This document shows, piece after piece, positions 18,011-27,005 of a DNA stretch of 64,000 bases. The stretch is from JAIEOG01 sp964519985 (GTDB lineage Bacteria; Bdellovibrionota; FAC87; UBA2466), in contig CAZFMF010000002.1 in the NCBI GenBank assembly GCA_964519985.1, positions 229,251 through 293,250 of the forward strand, in the 5' to 3' direction. The notes beneath the pieces were generated by a model. The model did not search any database. It saw only the letters and a program-made list of their open reading frames with translations, and was not told the origin of the DNA. The position numbers were made by a program, and so were the translations under genes. How positions within the stretch are numbered: the stretch's first letter is position 1; each line of letters opens with the position of its first letter.

Positions 18011-18577
18011 GTGGAAGACAAAATTATTATCGATAGCGACGTCACTCCCAATAAAACTTCCGGCGTGAAACCGGTAAAACAGTCCGCGCCGGAGATCGCG
18101 GAACTGGCGGAGCAAGTAGGGAACTTCACTCACTACTGGGGCTTTAAGCACATTCACGGTCGGATCTGGCTGCACCTTTTTGTTTCCGCCCAACCCTTAG
18201 ATGCGGGCGCCCTGATTCGTCGTACCGGAGTCTCCAAAGCTTTGATGAGCATGTCGCTCAAGGAGCTGTTGGAAGAAAAGTGGATCCGACCGGCGGGAAA
18301 AAGCGCTTCCAAAACTCAGCTCTTTGACGTGAACGAAGATCTAGCGTCCGTTCTTTCCGGTATTTTGCGCGCACGCGAACGCAAACTCTTAGAGCGGATG
18401 GGACGGGCCTTTGAAAGTGTGGAAAGGGTCTCCGAGGAAGCTCGCGAACAATGGAAACTCTCGGCGGACCGGATTGGCCACCTTTCCGAGATCCTGCATT
18501 TTGGTCGGACCACTCTAGAGGGCTTGCTACAATCCGCCGAAACCAGCCTAGGACAAGGTCGCAACTACCGCGCCTAG
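18011..18577 (+). CDS. GbsR/MarR-type transcriptional regulator
   Basis: The 188-residue protein has the GbsR signature: a helical N-terminus (AELAEQVGNFTHYWGFKHIHGRIWLHLF), a winged helix (LIRRTGVSKALMSMSLKELLEEKWI) and a long C-terminal helical part for dimerisation. GbsR proteins control uptake and osmoprotectant genes in bacilli, but relatives act in many contexts. The GTG start has no Shine-Dalgarno; a TTGACT (17974-17979) and GATATT (17999-18004) pair would place the transcription start at or next to the GTG, so the mRNA may be leaderless. Confidence 0.85.
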   Translation: MEDKIIIDSDVTPNKTSGVKPVKQSAPEIAELAEQVGNFTHYWGFKHIHGRIWLHLFVSAQPLDAGALIRRTGVSKALMSMSLKELLEEKWIRPAGKSASKTQLFDVNEDLASVLSGILRARERKLLERMGRAFESVERVSEEAREQWKLSADRIGHLSEILHFGRTTLEGLLQSAETSLGQGRNYRA

Positions 18578-18667
18578 TTTTTAACGTCCCGCGGCTTGGC
18601 TTTCACCTCAACTGGCCTGAACAATAGGCCCATTATTTGAAGTAAACGGCTTTTCATCGGAGGTTTC

Positions 18668-19417
18668 ATGAAGCAACTGCTTTGCGGCCTTGGCGTAGTC
18701 GGATGTCTTCTCTCCACGGCGGCGACCGCGGCCGCCCCCGAAAAGATTCTGTTTGTCACTCTGGGTGGCTATGACTCCTGTAGTAAATCTTCCCGATCGG
18801 ACCTGCCCCCATTAGGCACGGGCATGTACCCCCGATCGGAAAAAGTTTCCCAGGCGGTGGCGACGAAGAGCCGCGGCCTTAAGATCCTGTGGATCGCCGG
18901 CTGCCTTGAAGCGGAGGCCCCGCCGGACGGTGAGGGGCAGTTTGTCTATTCCGATCGGCCCCGAAGCCTGGATCATGGGGACGCGCGCAAACTCCGGAAT
19001 GAAATTGAGGCCATCGCCAAGGCGGAACCCGGAATTCCTGTCTTTATCGCCGGTCATTCTTACGGTGGCTGGATCGGCATGTATTTAGCGGATGAACTTC
19101 ATGCGTCCGTAAAAATCGCAGGCCTTTTCACGGTCGATCCGATTAGCCCCGACTGCGGGCCCATGGAGTTCGTATTCGGTGATAGTTCGTGTCACCGTGC
19201 TCCGGAAGACTTTGACAATAAGGCCATCTTGAAACGGGTTGGGAACTGGGTGAACTTTTACCAAACCGCCGACAGCTGGCTCTCGTCTTCCAAGATTCCG
19301 GGGGCGGAAAACCACGAGATCGAATTCACTTGGGGACCGCACGGCGATATCGATTCCGATCCGGGCGTCTGGAAGCGCATCCAACAAGTCGTAGAGAGTG
19401 TCGTTGCGAGGCCGTAG
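18668..19417 (+). CDS. Exported alpha/beta-hydrolase-like protein
   Basis: Residues 1-22 form a signal peptide (LCGLGVVGCLLSTAATAAA). The nucleophile elbow GHSYGG near residue 123, an Asp in TVDPIS and a His in WGPHGDID are in the order of the Ser-Asp-His triad of alpha/beta hydrolases. Substrate unknown; a periplasmic lipase, esterase or phosphatase-like role is plausible. The last four residues and the stop codon are provided by the dispersed repeat element that starts at 19400. The CGGAGG site at 18657-18662 supports this start. Confidence 0.75.
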   Translation: MKQLLCGLGVVGCLLSTAATAAAPEKILFVTLGGYDSCSKSSRSDLPPLGTGMYPRSEKVSQAVATKSRGLKILWIAGCLEAEAPPDGEGQFVYSDRPRSLDHGDARKLRNEIEAIAKAEPGIPVFIAGHSYGGWIGMYLADELHASVKIAGLFTVDPISPDCGPMEFVFGDSSCHRAPEDFDNKAILKRVGNWVNFYQTADSWLSSSKIPGAENHEIEFTWGPHGDIDSDPGVWKRIQQVVESVVARP

Positions 19418-19482
19418 GCCGCGGCAACCTCGCATCCCTCCGAGATGCGGGTTTGCTTCGTCGCTACGCTCCTCGCAATGAC
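19400..19482. repeat. Dispersed GTCATTGCGAG-type element, copy 2, spanning two stop codons
   Basis: It begins GTCGTTGCGAGG and ends CCTCGCAATGAC, imperfect terminal inverted repeats of 12 bp, and its length is 83 bp. The rightward gene ends at 19417 and the leftward gene at 19464, both inside the element, so the repeat supplies the ends of two convergent genes. Confidence 0.88.
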
Positions 19483-20282
19483 AGGAAACGAGGCTCGCGG
19501 CGTTCGCGAAGGGCCTTTAGGCCTTCGCGCGCCTCGGGCGACTTCAAACACTTGGCCTGGTGGCGGCAGTTAAAATCCAGATAGGCGCCGATCGCGTCCT
19601 TCCAAAGCAGTTCCTTTTTGATAAACTGCATTCCCAGTTTGCCATTGGCGAGAATCTCCCGCGTTAGCGCCTCGGTCACCCTCTCTAACTCTTCCGGCGA
19701 AGCGGCGACTTCCGTCGCCCCGCCCAGCGCCGCAACCTGAGCGCCGGTGAGTGGGCGCCCCCGCAACCAGATCTCTCGCGCCTTGGCTTCGCCGAAGATC
19801 TTCGTCGATAAATAGAGAATCCCCATTCCCGGACTTAGGCCGATTTTCACGAAGTTGAAGGCAAACTTGGCCGAGGACAAAATCGTGCGCAAGTCGCAGG
19901 CGAGAACCAGCCCCAATCCCCCGCCCGCTACCGCCCCATTGACCTGGGCAATCGTAACCTGGGGCAATTCCCGGATCTTAAGAAAGTTTCCGTAAAGCTG
20001 CTTCATCCTTGTCCGCACTTTGGCCTCGGGTGCTCGCGTGCATTCCTCTAAAAAAGCGAGGTCGGCGCCCGCGGAAAAAGCCCGTCCCTTTCCCGTCAGC
20101 ACCACGACGTCGGAAGACTCCTGCTTCAAACCCCCGATCAATTCGGCAAAATCGTTCGAAAGGTCCCAATCGAAAGGATTCAATTTTTCCGGCCGGTTAA
20201 AGAAAACGCGGGTCACCCTCCCCGCGGTCTCAAAGTACAAAGGGCTCTCGGGGTTTCGGAAGCGGTCAGTGCGTCGTGCCAA
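19464..20282 (-). CDS. Enoyl-CoA hydratase/isomerase family protein
   Basis: The crotonase fold is clear: GRAFSAGADLAFLEE is the first oxyanion-hole loop and NGAVAGGGLGLVLACDL the second, with the helix after it. The catalytic Glu positions of true hydratases are not both obvious, so this may be a hydratase, isomerase or other crotonase acting on acyl-CoAs. It starts with TTG after AAGGA (about 8 bp spacing). Its last six residues and the stop are read from the repeat at 19400-19482. It is divergent from the M1-like peptidase gene. Confidence 0.85.
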   Translation of the reverse strand: MARRTDRFRNPESPLYFETAGRVTRVFFNRPEKLNPFDWDLSNDFAELIGGLKQESSDVVVLTGKGRAFSAGADLAFLEECTRAPEAKVRTRMKQLYGNFLKIRELPQVTIAQVNGAVAGGGLGLVLACDLRTILSSAKFAFNFVKIGLSPGMGILYLSTKIFGEAKAREIWLRGRPLTGAQVAALGGATEVAASPEELERVTEALTREILANGKLGMQFIKKELLWKDAIGAYLDFNCRHQAKCLKSPEAREGLKALRERREPRFLSLRGA

Positions 20283-20353
20283 AGGTGGGTCCTTTCGAGT
20301 ATGATGGAACTATTCCTAATCCAAACCTGTTTTTCAATTCCGGAGAAAAGCCC

Positions 20354-21742
20354 ATGAAAAGGATCCCCTTTGCGTTGGTTCTTCTGATGGCAGTCCCCGT
20401 TTACGCCAGCGACCTCGATCAAGCGATCCCCGGCTTTAGCAGTTCGGGAAAGACGGCCATCCCGATTGATTTCCAATCGGTTGCCCTGCAGTTGAACTTC
20501 GATCCGGCGACGAAAACCGGAATTGGCCGCTGCGAGATCGAATTCCGTTCCGGAGAAACCGGCTACCCGATATTGGACCTCGTGCCTTCGGTACGAAAAG
20601 TCGTTCTAAATGGAAACGATCTCGGAGCCGGAGCGCTACCGACTATCTCATCTCCCGACAACGCCACGAAGATGCGGCTTCTCCAAGCTTCGGTGAATGC
20701 CGGTTCGTTGAATCGCCTGGAGATCGAGTACACCATCCCCTCCGCCGACGTGGGCTACGACAACAATGGCGTGCGAATGGTATGGGCGATGAACGACCTC
20801 GGCGATCGCGGCTTTCTGGAAAAGTACGCATGCGCCAATTTTGAGTTTGATCATTTTCCCATGTCATTGCGGGTCGAGATTGCGGGCAACCCGGCACCGC
20901 ACCAGATCTTTACGAACGGCAGTTTGGAGTTTGTTCGCAACGGTCTGTGGCGCATCGAGTTTCCGGATTACTTCACCAGCTCCTCCCACTACTTCCACAT
21001 CTCGAACCGCGCCTTCTCGCTGGCCGAAGACATTTACCCGGGCATTCGCAAACCGATTCCCGTCTCCGTCTACGGGAGTACGACTGCTTCGGTGACCAAT
21101 GCTTTGCAAAGAGCGAAGCAGGTGTTGGCGGAACTGGAAGCGGCCTACGGCCCCTACGCCCACGACAGCCTGACCGTCTACCTCACCTCCACCGGCGGGG
21201 GAATGGAGCACGTCGGCGCGACGATTACCACGTTGGGCGCGCTCGACCACGAAATCACGCATTCTTGGTTTGCCCGGGGGGTGATGCCGTCGAACGGAAA
21301 CTCGGGATGGATCGACGAAGCGATCGCCAGCTGGCGTGACAATGGATATCCGCGCGGCACCGCCAGTCTTTCCGGAAGCACGGCGAACTTAGCCGGATTT
21401 TCCGCCTACCGGCGCCACACCCCGCAGGTCGCGTACACGGCCGGGGCTTCGCTCATCAGTCGATTTGACGCCCTTTTCAGCCGTGGAATGAAAGCCACCC
21501 TGCGGGACGTCTTTTCCCGCGCCCAACGGACAACCCTCACCACCACGAGTTTCCGGGCGCTGCTCGAATCGATTACGGGAGCCAGTATCGACAATTATTT
21601 TCAGCGCTACGTTTACGGAAGCTCGCGGGGAACCAACATCCTTGACGCTCTCCCGGTCCTGGGCAGTTTCCTCCCGGAATCGCCCATGATCTCCCGTCAC
21701 CCTCCCGCGTTGACCTCCGAAGAAATTCGGGCGATTCGATAG
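20354..21742 (+). CDS. Exported M1-like aminopeptidase (gluzincin)
   Basis: The ATG at 20354 has GGAG 9 bp upstream; the signal peptide is KRIPFALVLLMAVPVYAS. The zinc motif HEITHSWF with a second Glu 18 residues after the second His (WIDEAIASW) is HExxH-X18-E, typical of the M1 family. The usual GxMEN substrate motif is replaced by GGMEHVGA, so specificity may differ. At 462 residues it keeps the N-terminal beta domain and catalytic domain but lacks the long C-terminal helical domain. It is followed at once by a DUF962 gene. Confidence 0.82.
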   Translation: MKRIPFALVLLMAVPVYASDLDQAIPGFSSSGKTAIPIDFQSVALQLNFDPATKTGIGRCEIEFRSGETGYPILDLVPSVRKVVLNGNDLGAGALPTISSPDNATKMRLLQASVNAGSLNRLEIEYTIPSADVGYDNNGVRMVWAMNDLGDRGFLEKYACANFEFDHFPMSLRVEIAGNPAPHQIFTNGSLEFVRNGLWRIEFPDYFTSSSHYFHISNRAFSLAEDIYPGIRKPIPVSVYGSTTASVTNALQRAKQVLAELEAAYGPYAHDSLTVYLTSTGGGMEHVGATITTLGALDHEITHSWFARGVMPSNGNSGWIDEAIASWRDNGYPRGTASLSGSTANLAGFSAYRRHTPQVAYTAGASLISRFDALFSRGMKATLRDVFSRAQRTTLTTTSFRALLESITGASIDNYFQRYVYGSSRGTNILDALPVLGSFLPESPMISRHPPALTSEEIRAIR

Positions 21743-21744
21743 CG

Positions 21745-22053
21745 ATGGAGCCGCGCCGCTACGCGACGTTTCGCGAGTTTTACGCCTTTTACCTGCAGGA
21801 GCATTCGCGACGGGGGACGAAGGTTTTGCACTTCTGCGGGACCGGGGCCGGCCTGATTTGCCTCGCCTTGGCCCTCAGCCAAGGCCGACCCCGCTGGATT
21901 GGGGTTGGCTTACTGTTGGGCTACGGCTTTGCCTGGGTCTCCCACTTCTTCATCGAACGCAACCGACCGGCGACCTTCCGTCAGCCTTTCTTTTCTTTTA
22001 TCGCGGACTTCCGTCTTTTCTTTGAGCTGCTGACGGGTCGCCGGCGCTTCTAA
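21745..22053 (+). CDS. DUF962 (Mpo1-like) membrane protein
   Basis: The 102-residue product has the family pattern: FREFYAFYLQEHSRRGTKVLHFCGT at the start, two hydrophobic segments and HFFIERNRPATFRQPFFSFIADF near the C-terminus. Yeast Mpo1 is an Fe-dependent dioxygenase in the alpha-oxidation of 2-hydroxy fatty acids; the conserved His residues are present here. Function in bacteria is inferred by family. It begins 3 bp after the M1-like peptidase stop. Confidence 0.88.
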   Translation: MEPRRYATFREFYAFYLQEHSRRGTKVLHFCGTGAGLICLALALSQGRPRWIGVGLLLGYGFAWVSHFFIERNRPATFRQPFFSFIADFRLFFELLTGRRRF

Positions 22054-22100
22054 AAAACGTCCCCATCCCAACGAGGTTTGTGCTAAACGCAGGGACGCTG

Positions 22101-22784
22101 ATGAAGAAGCCGCGACGCCCCCGAAAAGCACCCGCTCCCTCGCCCCTGCCGCTTTCTATCGACAACCCGCTCTACGCCCAATTCGTCGGTTTCACCCAAC
22201 GTAAAGGTGACATTGCCCGCGCCAAGATCATTGCGGCGGTGACCCATTGCATCGCCCATTTGGGGATCGAGGCGACCACCTTCGAATCCGTGGGAAAGTT
22301 TTGCGGGATGCGACGCGCGCACGTGGCCTACTACTACCCCGACTTACAAGACCTCATCCTGGCCGCGATTCAGCTGACGGTGGCGACCGCGCAACAAAGC
22401 ACCGTTTCCCATGTCTTCAACGCCGCCTCCGACCACGAACGCATCGCGGGTTTCTGCCGGGGCGCCTTCGACTGGGCGGAAAAGAACCCGGATCAGGCTC
22501 GCGTCCTACTGCTCTTTTACTACTATGCGAGCTGGCAACCGAAGTACCGCGCCCTCCACGATGAAATCCGCCGCTACGGGGCCCAACGGATTGCCGCCGT
22601 TCTCAAGCCGCTACTGCCCTCGGTCAGCGCGAAGGAACTGCAAGATAAGGCGAAGCTCGTCCAGAATCTACTGACCGGCGCATTGATTGACCATTACACG
22701 ACCGATAGCCGAGGCTCGGCGGGCGCCGCCTGCGACCGTTTCGTGGAGCTGATTCACACCCTGCTCGGACTCGAAAAGAAGTAA
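22101..22784 (+). CDS. TetR-like transcriptional regulator
   Basis: The 227-residue product from the ATG at 22101 has a basic N-terminus, a helix-turn-helix at about 45-80 (ARAKIIAAVTHCIAHLGIEATTFESVGKFCGMRRAHVAYYYPDLQDLI), typical of TetR proteins, and a helical C-terminal ligand-binding part. AGGGA at about 22091 serves as ribosome site. The Cys in KFCGMRR at the recognition helix is unusual. Its target genes are not evident; it sits in a rightward run with DUF962 and C39-like genes. Confidence 0.8.
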   Translation: MKKPRRPRKAPAPSPLPLSIDNPLYAQFVGFTQRKGDIARAKIIAAVTHCIAHLGIEATTFESVGKFCGMRRAHVAYYYPDLQDLILAAIQLTVATAQQSTVSHVFNAASDHERIAGFCRGAFDWAEKNPDQARVLLLFYYYASWQPKYRALHDEIRRYGAQRIAAVLKPLLPSVSAKELQDKAKLVQNLLTGALIDHYTTDSRGSAGAACDRFVELIHTLLGLEKK

Positions 22785-22826
22785 TCGATTTGCCTTTGGC
22801 GGATGCGCTAGCTATCGTCGATAGAG

Positions 22827-23408
22827 ATGCGCCTTACCCTCACTTTGGGCTTTTTCTTTTCCCTTTGCACTCTGGGCCGCGCGCTCGACGTTCCCCCGGT
22901 ACCCCAAGCCACTGAATTTAGTTGCGGCGCTGCGGTCATGGTCGCGGCTTTGGGCTACTACGGTGTGTACCAAACCGAATCGGCACTGGCCCAACGGATG
23001 GGCACCAACGAAACCGACGGCACCGCGATTTCGGCGATGGTGAAAGAGGCGCGGGCGGAGGGTTTGAAGGTGCGGGCCGGTGGCGGCTTTTCGATCGCCG
23101 ATCTTGAGGCACATCTGAAAAAGAAACAGATCGCGATTGTCGCGGCTCAGGCCTGGGCCAAAGACCCCGACTCCGTCGACTACCGAAACGATTGGAAAGA
23201 TGGGCACTATATGATCGTGACCGAAATCGACGCGGGCACCATCCGCTTCATGGATCCGGCGACCCTATGGGGGCGCGCTTCTCTCCCCCTAAAAGAGTTT
23301 GTCGACGAGCGCTGGCACGATGTCTCCGACGGAAAGCGATGGCAGCGACCGGCCATCTTGCTGGAAGGCACGCCCAAGCCTGCGCCGCGCTGGCCCCGAG
23401 TGGAGTAA
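22827..23408 (+). CDS. Exported C39-like cysteine peptidase
   Basis: The 193-residue product has a signal peptide (LTLTLGFFFSLCTLGRA), then the C39-like site FSCGAAVMVAAL (Cys at about residue 33), HYMIVTEID and MDPATLWG, giving the Cys-His-Asp triad. It also resembles the processing domain of bacteriocin exporters, but stands alone and is exported, so it may cleave surface or periplasmic proteins. The stop overlaps the start of the next gene (TAATG), giving translational coupling with a membrane MutS homologue. Confidence 0.82.
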   Translation: MRLTLTLGFFFSLCTLGRALDVPPVPQATEFSCGAAVMVAALGYYGVYQTESALAQRMGTNETDGTAISAMVKEARAEGLKVRAGGGFSIADLEAHLKKKQIAIVAAQAWAKDPDSVDYRNDWKDGHYMIVTEIDAGTIRFMDPATLWGRASLPLKEFVDERWHDVSDGKRWQRPAILLEGTPKPAPRWPRVE

Positions 23409-25198
23409 TGTCAGTCGAAAGGGACAACCAACGGCTAGAACGCCGGGTTCAAACGCTCGAAGCGGAAAGTGAACGGCTTTCCGTCCGGCGCGTCTTCATC
23501 TTCTGCGCCGCCGCCGGGGGTGGTTTGTTGATGGGGTGGCTCGGGCTGGCCCCCGCTTTCCAAATTCTGACGGCGCTCGCCTTTGCCTACTTTGCGTTCT
23601 TGATCGGGCGCCAAGACTCCGTGAATCGCCGCCTAGAACTGTTCCGCAAGCGCCTTGCGCTGGGCCGACGCATTCAGTCCTTGGCCCACTTGGATTGGAA
23701 CGGAATCGCTCCGCTTCCCCCACGCCCCGACCTACGCCTGCCCAAATATTTTTCGGATTTGGATCTGCTCGAGGGACATTCCCTCTTGCGCCTGATGAAT
23801 CATACCGTTTCGACCGCGGGCTTTCGCCGCCTCATCGCCCAATTCAATAGCAATGGGGTGGCTAGCGCCGAAGTCCGACGCCGTCAAAGCGTCGCCCAGG
23901 AAGCGCAAAGTATCCGCGTCCTACGCCGCCGCTTTCTCGTCATCGAATCGCTTTGGTCGGGCCATATTGAATCGGACCGCATTCTCGAACTGCTCGAGCA
24001 CCCACTTCACACCGGAAAAGCTCCGTTCTACTTCGCCTTGATTTGTGGCGTCCAGGCGCTCTTCCTCGGCCTTTTCGCGCTTTTCGCTTTAGTCGGTGGG
24101 ACGCCCTATTTTCTTTTCGCCGGGCTCGCGTTGATCCTGGCGTACCGCGTCTCGGCCCGCCAAATCAGTTTGCTTCAAGCGTATGGGTACGGAATGTCCT
24201 TGGACGTTTCGCTCGGCAAGTTCGCGGCGCTGGCGGAAGTGATCGGCCGAATGAGCCAAACCGGTGGGCCGGCGTTGCGAGATCTGCTCAAACCTTTCGC
24301 CGGCGATCGTAATCCACGTGCCATTTTGGCGCGCGCGGGAAGAATCGTCGGTTGCCTCGGCGTACGCCAGAACTACATCTTGCACCTGGCCGTAAACCTG
24401 GTCGTGCCGTGGGATTTTTATTGGACGTTGCGTTTGGAACGGGTCCGCCGGGAAGTGAAGACCCGGTTGCCCGGTTGGCTGGACACGTTGGCCGAGCTAG
24501 AGGTTTTCCTCTCGCTCGCCGAGTTCCAAGCCAATCATCCCCGCTTCGTCCTTCCTGAGTTAGTGGAGCAAGGCCCCTTCTTCATTCGGGCGGAGAATCT
24601 AGCGCATCCCCTCTTACCGCCCGATACGCGCATAGGAAATGGGTTTGAACTCAACGCCGATCAGCGCTGCTTTCTGGTCACCGGCTCGAATATGTCGGGC
24701 AAAAGCACGTTTCTGCGTTCGGTCGGCGTGAATTTACTCCTAGCGAAAGCGGGGACCGTCACCTGCGCCCGCAAATTCGAACTACGGACCATGGATTTGG
24801 CGACTTCGCTGCGCTTAAACGACTCTCTCGAAGACGGGCTTTCTTCTTTTTACGCGGAAGTCCGGCAGCTCAAAGAAATCCTCGATAAATCGGAGCAAGG
24901 TGTTCCGCTCCTCTACCTCGTGGACGAAGTTTTCCGCGGCACCAACAACCGCGAACGCCTGATTGGCAGCCAAGCCTTTGTACGTCGGCTCGCCCAGAGC
25001 ACCGCGTGCGGGATGATCACAACCCACGACTTAGAGTTGGCTGCCCTTGCCCAGCCGGGCAATGGCATCCACAATTGCCATTTCAAGGAAGATATTCAAG
25101 GCGATCGCATGAGTTTTTCGTACCAGCTGGCCGACGGTCCCTGCCCTACGACCAATGCGTTGCGGGTGATGAAACTAGCCGGCCTACCGGTTGACTGA
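23408..25198 (+). CDS. Membrane-anchored MutS-like ATPase
   Basis: The ATG at 23408 overlaps the stop of the peptidase gene. The 596-residue protein opens with a short coiled coil, then two hydrophobic segments near residues 28-66 and a hydrophobic stretch near 200-250. The C-terminal third is the MutS ATPase: Walker A SNMSGKSTF near residue 427, Walker B LYLVDEVFRGTNNRERL, and THDLEL. The N-terminal mismatch-recognition domain of MutS is absent. Such membrane MutS homologues are found in several bacterial groups and their job is unknown. It overlaps the end of the convergent M23 peptidase by 15 bp. Confidence 0.85.
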   Translation: MSVERDNQRLERRVQTLEAESERLSVRRVFIFCAAAGGGLLMGWLGLAPAFQILTALAFAYFAFLIGRQDSVNRRLELFRKRLALGRRIQSLAHLDWNGIAPLPPRPDLRLPKYFSDLDLLEGHSLLRLMNHTVSTAGFRRLIAQFNSNGVASAEVRRRQSVAQEAQSIRVLRRRFLVIESLWSGHIESDRILELLEHPLHTGKAPFYFALICGVQALFLGLFALFALVGGTPYFLFAGLALILAYRVSARQISLLQAYGYGMSLDVSLGKFAALAEVIGRMSQTGGPALRDLLKPFAGDRNPRAILARAGRIVGCLGVRQNYILHLAVNLVVPWDFYWTLRLERVRREVKTRLPGWLDTLAELEVFLSLAEFQANHPRFVLPELVEQGPFFIRAENLAHPLLPPDTRIGNGFELNADQRCFLVTGSNMSGKSTFLRSVGVNLLLAKAGTVTCARKFELRTMDLATSLRLNDSLEDGLSSFYAEVRQLKEILDKSEQGVPLLYLVDEVFRGTNNRERLIGSQAFVRRLAQSTACGMITTHDLELAALAQPGNGIHNCHFKEDIQGDRMSFSYQLADGPCPTTNALRVMKLAGLPVD

Positions 25199-25780
25199 AG
25201 TCGTCTGCCGCGGGGGAAAGAGCCACGGCACCGGGTTCACCGCTTTCGCCCCTTCGCGAATTTCAAAGTGCAAATGGGGGCCCGAGGCATTTCCGGTTTC
25301 TCCGGCATAGGCGATGAACTGCCCTTTTTCTACCGTTTGCCCGACCTCCACTCCCAGCACCGAAGCGTGTGCGTACAAAGACGCAAATCCCCCGATATGA
25401 CGGATGATCACGGTGTCCCCGTAGCCCCAGATATTATCTCCCGCAAAAACGACGATTCCCTTTTCGGCGGCGTAAATTGGCGTGCCTTCTGCCGCCTGGT
25501 AGTCGATGCCGGCGTGGAAACTCCCATCGCGTTTCCCAAAGCGCGAGTTCACTTGGATTTTCCGCAACGGTTGTTGGAAGCGTGGTTTCAGCTTGGACGC
25601 CGGCCCCCGCCCCTCCGCGGCCAACGCCGCCCGCGCGTCGGCATCGAGTGTTTCACCCACCGCCCGGGAATTGCGCAAGACGGCTTCCACACTGGTATAG
25701 ACCGGAACGAGATTCATGGTGGCGCACGCCGCCACGCACAAAGCAGTCCCGAAGAACACCGTCGCGCCGTGTTTTCCCAT
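25184..25780 (-). CDS. M23 (LytM) peptidase lipoprotein
   Basis: A lipobox VAAC with Cys at residue 19 makes this an envelope lipoprotein. The M23 catalytic core spans about residues 80-185 with HAGIDYQA (His and Asp), HASVLGVEVGQTVEKG, and HLHFEI (two His). M23 enzymes cleave peptidoglycan cross-links. At 198 residues the gene is compact, with a short linker of about 55 residues between lipobox and catalytic domain. It is 6 bp downstream of the Ntn amidase gene on the same strand, so they likely form an operon. It overlaps the MutS-like gene by 15 bp. Confidence 0.9.
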   Translation of the reverse strand: MGKHGATVFFGTALCVAACATMNLVPVYTSVEAVLRNSRAVGETLDADARAALAAEGRGPASKLKPRFQQPLRKIQVNSRFGKRDGSFHAGIDYQAAEGTPIYAAEKGIVVFAGDNIWGYGDTVIIRHIGGFASLYAHASVLGVEVGQTVEKGQFIAYAGETGNASGPHLHFEIREGAKAVNPVPWLFPPRQTTSVNR

Positions 25781-25786
25781 TCTGAA

Positions 25787-26896
25787 TCATTCTACCACCG
25801 ACTGAGCGGCCAGGAATGCCGGGTCGCAAACCAGTTTCCGCGGATAGGTGATGACCTTTTCCTTCACCCCCGGCGGGAGATCTTTTTCCACGTCCTTGAA
25901 GGCCAAATCCACCAATCGACGGTTTTCCGCTTCGGTGTAGACCGAGAACTTCGCGCTGATATCCCCCGTTAGTTTCTGATTCATGTCGAAGATCTGGGTC
26001 TTCTCTTGTGTCTTGCTGCAGTCCAAATCAAAATCGGAGATCTTGGCGGTTTTGATCGTGGAGAAGGCCCGAGTGCGGAAATGCACCCGACTCGAAGTCG
26101 ATTCGTACACAATATTGAAAACGCTATCGGGAGCGTGGACCGAATCAAGAATATCGAAACCCGCATCAACCGCCGACCGCGGCCCGCGCGGATCGTACTT
26201 CTCAGCCAGGATCGTTGCCCGCACAAAGCGCGAAAGCGACGAGCTATCCGTCGGGACACTGCGACTGCCCCCGTGGCCGCGGTAGAGGGCCAGATGCTGA
26301 AGATGATCGGTGTAGGTGTCGTTGGCCAAGGTCGGAACCGGGACCTGCGCACCGGAGAGGACTACCGATTTCCCCTTCAAGAACTCGAACGTCGCGCATT
26401 CTCCCTTCGCATCGCAAACCAGGTAGTGCACCTCGGCGTAGGCTTTCGAAATGCGGACCTTATCCGCCGCCAATACGGCCTCTGCAGTATTAGCAAAATT
26501 GTCCAGCTGATATTGGATCCATTGGAGCTCGTTCACCGTCGGCCGCAAGTCCAAACCGGGGAATTTCGTTCCCGGCAACCACATGATCTCGACCGTAAGT
26601 CCCTTATCATTCACACCGCCCAAGGGGAGTTCCCGACCGTACTGATTGATGGTCAGGCTGGCATATTTGGAAGTCCATTTCGCGGGTTTATCTAAAGGAT
26701 TCAGACCGAACGCGATTTTCCGCAGGCCCCGCAAGTTGGCGACGATCATCCCCGAATCGACGTCCCAGTCGTAACTTTTCGCAACGATTCTTTCAGAAGT
26801 CTTCGGAATCGAAACGGTTGTGCACGACTCCGCCGATCGCATCACACTTAAATTTAAAGCGAACGCGACAACGCTCAAGGTCACAGAATGACGCAT
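25787..26896 (-). CDS. Exported linear amide C-N hydrolase (Ntn, choloylglycine hydrolase family)
   Basis: In this family the mature N-terminal Cys is the nucleophile. Here the signal peptide ends in SAES and Cys25 begins CTTVSIPKTSERIVAKSYDWD, as expected after processing; NDKGLTVEIMWLPG and the later N/R positions fit the Ntn fold. Substrates in relatives include bile salts, penicillin V and N-acyl homoserine lactones; here unknown. The exported location favours an envelope or extracellular substrate. It is upstream of the M23 lipoprotein gene by 6 bp and divergent from the lipoprotein gene at 27006. Confidence 0.88.
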   Translation of the reverse strand: MRHSVTLSVVAFALNLSVMRSAESCTTVSIPKTSERIVAKSYDWDVDSGMIVANLRGLRKIAFGLNPLDKPAKWTSKYASLTINQYGRELPLGGVNDKGLTVEIMWLPGTKFPGLDLRPTVNELQWIQYQLDNFANTAEAVLAADKVRISKAYAEVHYLVCDAKGECATFEFLKGKSVVLSGAQVPVPTLANDTYTDHLQHLALYRGHGGSRSVPTDSSSLSRFVRATILAEKYDPRGPRSAVDAGFDILDSVHAPDSVFNIVYESTSSRVHFRTRAFSTIKTAKISDFDLDCSKTQEKTQIFDMNQKLTGDISAKFSVYTEAENRRLVDLAFKDVEKDLPPGVKEKVITYPRKLVCDPAFLAAQSVVE

Positions 26897-27005
26897 TTAA
26901 ATTCCCCCCACCCGGTTTTTTACGTCGGACTTGGAGAGGATGGCACGGTCGTTGCTGAACCTCAAGTACGCCCGTGGGGCGAAATTTTTTAAAGAAGAGG
27001 CAAAT

